Shown here one piece after another: positions 4,771 to 7,526 of a DNA stretch of 7,526 nucleotides. The DNA is from JBFKAV01 sp041621405 (GTDB lineage Bacteria; Pseudomonadota; Alphaproteobacteria; Rhodobacterales; Rhodobacteraceae): NCBI GenBank assembly GCA_041621405.1, contig JBFKAV010000162.1, positions 1 to 7,526 of the forward strand. Reading direction: 5' to 3'. Positions within the stretch are counted from its first letter, which is position 1. Each line of letters opens with the position of its first letter. Under the pieces are notes generated by a model. The model had not been told where the DNA came from. It did not search any database and saw only the letters and a program-made list of their open reading frames with translations. A program made the position numbers and the translations under genes.

Positions 4771-6945
4771 ATGAGCGGCAACGGAAGAAAGCGGCCACCC
4801 CTGGTGGCGGAACGGCGTTATCCGCCGAAGGCGGCGAAGCCTGCGGCGCCGAAGCAGCCGCCGAAGCCGAAGCGCCAGCGCCGCGTCCGGCAGGGCCCGA
4901 AGAACCCGATTCTGCGCGCGATCACCGGCCTCGTCGGCTTTCTCACGCGGCTCGTCTGGGGGATTTCCTGGCGCCTCGCCGCCTTTGGCGCCGTCGTGGT
5001 GATCGGCGGCGCGGCTTGGTTCGCCACGCAGCTGCCGCCGGCCTCCGATCTGGTCGACGGCCGCGCCCGCGGCTCGGTCACCATGCTCGACCGCGACGCC
5101 CACGTCTTCGCCTGGCGCGGCGAGCAGTTCGGCGGCCAGATCACCCCCGACACCGCCTCGCCGCACCTCGTCAACGCCGTCGTCGCCACCGAGGATCGCC
5201 GCTTCTACAGCCATTTCGGCGTCAGCCCGCGCGGCATCGCCTCGGCCGTCCGCATCAACCTGCGCGAGGGCCGCGGCCCGCTGCAGGGCCATGGCGGCTC
5301 GACCATCACCCAGCAGACGGCGAAGCTCCTCTGCCTCGGCGTGCCCTACGATTCGTCGGTCTGGGAGACCGAGGCCGCCTACGAGTCCGACTGCCGCCAG
5401 ACCACGCTCCTGCGCAAGGTCAAGGAGGCGCTTTTCGCCATCGGCATGGAGATGCGCTACACGAAGGAGGAGATCCTCACGATCTACCTCAACCGCGCCT
5501 ATCTCGGCGCCGGCACCCGCGGCTTCGAGGCCGCCGCCCAGCGCTACTTCTCCAAGTCGGCGGCCGAGCTGGTGCCGGCCGAGGCGGCAATGCTGGCAGG
5601 GCTTCTCGTCGCGCCCTCCTACTACTCGCCGACCCGCGACCTCGCCCGCGCGCGGGAGCGCGCGAATCTGGTGATCGCGCTGATGCAGCAGCAGGGCTAC
5701 CTTGCCAGCGCCGACGCCGAGCGCGCCCGCGCCGCGCCGGCCACCCTCAGCCGCAGCGCGCGCGCCGAAACCGGCGGCGCCTTCGCCGACTGGGTGATGG
5801 ATTCCGGCCCCGAATTCCTCACCCGCGACACCACCGAGGACGTGATCATCCGCACCACCTACGATCCGCGAATCCAGAACGCCGCCGAGGAGGCGCTGGA
5901 CTACATCTTCGAGGCCAAGGTGCGCGACGGCTCCGAAGCGCAGGCGGCGATCGTGGTGATGTCGGCCGACGGCGCGGTCCGCGGCATGGTCGGCGGCCGC
6001 GACACCCAGGCCGCGGGCAGCTTCAACCGCGCCACCCAGGCGCTGCGGCAGACCGGCTCGACGTTCAAGCCCTTCGTCTACGCCGCCGCGCTCGACCTGG
6101 GCATGAGCCCCTACGACACCGTGATCGACGAGCCGATCACCATCCACGATCCCGGCGCCGCGGCCTGGTCGCCCTCGAACTACGACAACAGATTCCGCGG
6201 CGAGATCACGCTGATCGACGCCCTGGCAAACTCGGTCAACATCCCGGCGGTCAAGATCTCCGAATCGGTCGGCCGCGAGACGGTGAAGGCGGTGGCCGAG
6301 AACTTCGGGCTGGTGCGCGACCTCGCCCCCGGCGCGGCGATCGCGCTCGGCACCTCCGAATCGTCCCTGATCGAGATGACCGGCGCCTTCGCCGGCATCC
6401 TCAACGGCGGCCGCTCGGTCACGCCCTACGGGCTGATCGAGCTGAAGCTGCAGGGCGAAAGCGAGCCCCTGATGGGCCAGGGCGGCGGCATGGGCGAACG
6501 GGTCATCTCGGAAGCCGCCGCGCAACAGCTCGTCTTCATGATGAACCGCGTGGTGACCCAGGGCACCGGCGGCCGCGCCGCGCTGCCCGACCGCGACGTC
6601 GCCGGCAAGACCGGCACGACCCAGAGCGCCCGCGACGCCTGGTTCATCGGCTTCACCGCCGACTACGTGGCCGGCGTCTGGATGGGCTACGACGACAACA
6701 CGCCGCTCTCCGGGGTCACCGGCGGCGGGCTGCCGGCCGAGATCTGGCGCGAGGTGATGCTCCGCGTGCACGAAGGGGTACCGCCCCGGCCGCTGCCGAT
6801 GATGGCACCCGAACCGCCGCCGCCCGATCCCGAGGATTTTTTCCGCGGCGTGCCCCGCGCCGATGTGCCGCGCGGCCGCCAGGCCGGCGACGTCGCCGAG
6901 CGGATCCTTCTCGACGTGCTGAACGAGCTGTTCCGCCGCCGCTGA
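4771..6945 (+). CDS. Bifunctional class A penicillin-binding protein (glycosyltransferase and transpeptidase)
   Basis: A 724-residue inner-membrane enzyme that polymerises lipid II and cross-links peptidoglycan in the periplasm. Order: a basic, proline/lysine-rich cytoplasmic tail (1-60), one transmembrane helix (about 65-86), a GT51 glycosyltransferase (about 110-300), and a transpeptidase (about 370-690). GT51 motifs are complete: ATEDRRFYSHFG with catalytic Glu141, HGGSTITQQTAK, RKVKEA with Glu219, and EEILTIYLNRAYLGAG. Transpeptidase motifs are Ser430-Thr-Phe-Lys433, Ser488-Val-Asn490 and Lys613-Thr-Gly. A short segment with Cys188 and Cys208 is inserted between GT51 motifs 2 and 3. The tail is proline-rich (PPRPLPMMAPEPPPP, then PDPED). 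The large OB-like insert of E. coli PBP1a does not fit in the space available, so I assign the class but not mrcA or pbpC. The ATG at 4771 has AAGG five bases upstream; the in-frame ATG at 4690 would add 27 residues of non-coding character. It stands alone, divergent from glnK and convergent with mlaC. Confidence 0.94.
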   Translation: MSGNGRKRPPLVAERRYPPKAAKPAAPKQPPKPKRQRRVRQGPKNPILRAITGLVGFLTRLVWGISWRLAAFGAVVVIGGAAWFATQLPPASDLVDGRARGSVTMLDRDAHVFAWRGEQFGGQITPDTASPHLVNAVVATEDRRFYSHFGVSPRGIASAVRINLREGRGPLQGHGGSTITQQTAKLLCLGVPYDSSVWETEAAYESDCRQTTLLRKVKEALFAIGMEMRYTKEEILTIYLNRAYLGAGTRGFEAAAQRYFSKSAAELVPAEAAMLAGLLVAPSYYSPTRDLARARERANLVIALMQQQGYLASADAERARAAPATLSRSARAETGGAFADWVMDSGPEFLTRDTTEDVIIRTTYDPRIQNAAEEALDYIFEAKVRDGSEAQAAIVVMSADGAVRGMVGGRDTQAAGSFNRATQALRQTGSTFKPFVYAAALDLGMSPYDTVIDEPITIHDPGAAAWSPSNYDNRFRGEITLIDALANSVNIPAVKISESVGRETVKAVAENFGLVRDLAPGAAIALGTSESSLIEMTGAFAGILNGGRSVTPYGLIELKLQGESEPLMGQGGGMGERVISEAAAQQLVFMMNRVVTQGTGGRAALPDRDVAGKTGTTQSARDAWFIGFTADYVAGVWMGYDDNTPLSGVTGGGLPAEIWREVMLRVHEGVPPRPLPMMAPEPPPPDPEDFFRGVPRADVPRGRQAGDVAERILLDVLNELFRRR

Positions 6946-6969
6946 TGCGCGTGTGTTGAGGGCTCGGCC
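6946..6969. other. Short convergent intergenic gap
   Basis: Only 24 bases separate the convergent penicillin-binding protein and mlaC-like stops. A weak 5-bp inverted repeat, TGAGG (6957-6961) and CCTCA (6968-6972), overlaps the mlaC stop codon. No T-run accompanies it, so I do not call an intrinsic terminator; the two transcripts may overlap or end by Rho. Confidence 0.35.
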
Positions 6970-7526
6970 TCAGCCGGCGCGCTGCAGGTCCGCGGTGAGG
7001 GCGGCGATGTCGCCGCGCCGCCGGTCGAGCATCGCCCGCACTTCGGTCGCCTCGGAGGCCACCATGCTGACGCCCTCGATGATCAGGTCGCGGAACAGGT
7101 TCCGCCCCGAGCGGTCGGAGACGATCCAGCGCACGTCGAACGGCGCCTTGCCTCTGAGATGCGCCTGCGAGTTCACCTCGTAGTAGCTGCGCACCTGGCG
7201 CGCGTCGTTCACCACGATGCGGCCGCCGATGAACTCGCGGAAACGCCTGCCGTACTTGCGCGAGATGTAGCCCTGCAGCGCCGCCGAATAGGCGCGCATC
7301 TGCGCCGTGCTTAGGCTCCGCGCCGGCGGTCCCAGCACCCTGGGCGCGATGAAACCGAGATCGGCGTAGCGCGCGAACAACCGCTCGAAATCGGTGATCA
7401 TCCCCCCCTCGGACTTGCCCGAGCCGATGATCGCGTTGATCTCGCCCACCACCCGGTCGATCAGTGCCTTCGCCTCGCCGACCGTCAGCGCGGCGGCGGG
7501 CCGCGCCAGGCTCACCGCGGCGCCGG
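6970..7526 (-). CDS. mlaC: MlaC/Ttg2D-family phospholipid-binding protein (5' end beyond window)
   Basis: This frame resembles MlaC (Pfam Tol_Tol_Ttg2), the soluble periplasmic shuttle that carries phospholipids between the outer-membrane MlaA complex and the inner-membrane MlaFEDB ABC transporter. Recognisable stretches are the FERLFARYADLGFIAPRVLG helix region, the Gln-Gly-Tyr-Ile motif followed by SRKYGRRFREF, the strand VRSYYEV, and near the C-terminus VRWIVSDRSG, FRDLIIEGVSMV and a basic tail. The frame stays open to the right edge, with GAAVSLARPAAALTVGEAK at the visible N-terminus. This looks like the end of a signal peptide with a cleavage site near PAAA-LT, so the true start lies outside. 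The GTG at 7513-7515 is inside that segment and is not a credible start. In many proteobacteria mlaA or the other mla genes are adjacent, but only the 3' side is visible here, and it borders an unrelated convergent gene. Confidence 0.85.
   Translation of the reverse strand, partial: GAAVSLARPAAALTVGEAKALIDRVVGEINAIIGSGKSEGGMITDFERLFARYADLGFIAPRVLGPPARSLSTAQMRAYSAALQGYISRKYGRRFREFIGGRIVVNDARQVRSYYEVNSQAHLRGKAPFDVRWIVSDRSGRNLFRDLIIEGVSMVASEATEVRAMLDRRRGDIAALTADLQRAG

Noticed and set aside
2770..6771. A minus-strand frame open for more than 1300 codons, running from amtB through glnK (wrong frame) and antisense to the penicillin-binding protein gene.
   Set aside because: Only its amtB part is real. 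The rest is Arg/Gly/Ala/Asp-rich translation antisense to well-supported genes, as expected when high GC at third positions suppresses stop codons in other frames.
5016..6959. A plus-strand frame of 647 codons overlapping the penicillin-binding protein gene.
   Set aside because: Arginine-rich shadow in another frame; the penicillin-binding protein frame has all catalytic motifs uninterrupted.
7513..7515. GTG as start codon of the mlaC-like gene.
   Set aside because: It lies inside what looks like the end of a signal peptide and the frame continues open to the window edge.
1..7526. Search for mobile elements, CRISPR arrays, tRNA/rRNA genes or a defence-type cassette.
   Set aside because: No repeat arrays, transposase, integrase or structural RNA signatures were seen; all coding space is taken by known chromosomal families.

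Overview
The window is a high-GC bacterial chromosome segment, densely coding with strong G/C preference at third codon positions. It most likely comes from an alphaproteobacterium of the Rhodobacterales/Rhodobacteraceae type. That assignment rests on protein character, including a class A penicillin-binding protein with a cysteine-containing insert that I associate with this group, and on base composition. No rRNA or other phylogenetic marker is present, so it is an inference. All the genes look like ordinary chromosomal housekeeping genes. I see no phage, transposon, CRISPR array, tRNA or rRNA.

Layout, left to right. (1) 1-540, minus strand: N-terminal part of an M20-family amidohydrolase close to AbgB (p-aminobenzoyl-glutamate hydrolase subunit B), cut by the left edge. 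(2) 656-2694, plus strand: a two-gene operon of 3-mercaptopyruvate sulfurtransferase (sseA) and a class I aspartate/aromatic aminotransferase, overlapping by one base. The pair could form a cysteine-to-mercaptopyruvate-to-sulfane-sulfur route. (3) 2722-2749: a GC-rich hairpin between convergent genes, a likely shared terminator. (4) 2770-4496, minus strand: the glnK-amtB ammonium-sensing and transport operon, with GTG-initiated glnK first. (5) 4497-4770: a divergent intergenic region containing a perfect 7-bp inverted repeat (CTTGCAC-N6-GTGCAAG) plus a phased extra half-site, a good candidate for an NtrC operator. (6) 4771-6945, plus strand: a bifunctional class A penicillin-binding protein with complete glycosyltransferase and transpeptidase motifs. 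(7) 6970-7526, minus strand: an MlaC/Ttg2D-family phospholipid-binding protein, cut by the right edge inside its signal peptide.

The genes serve separate processes: nitrogen assimilation, sulfur/amino-acid metabolism, wall synthesis and outer-membrane lipid trafficking. Only two pairs look functionally linked: glnK with amtB, and the sulfurtransferase with the aminotransferase. I found no convincing undescribed system. The items most worth a second look are the CAT/3-MST-like gene pair, the palindrome upstream of glnK, and the two-cysteine insert in the penicillin-binding protein.
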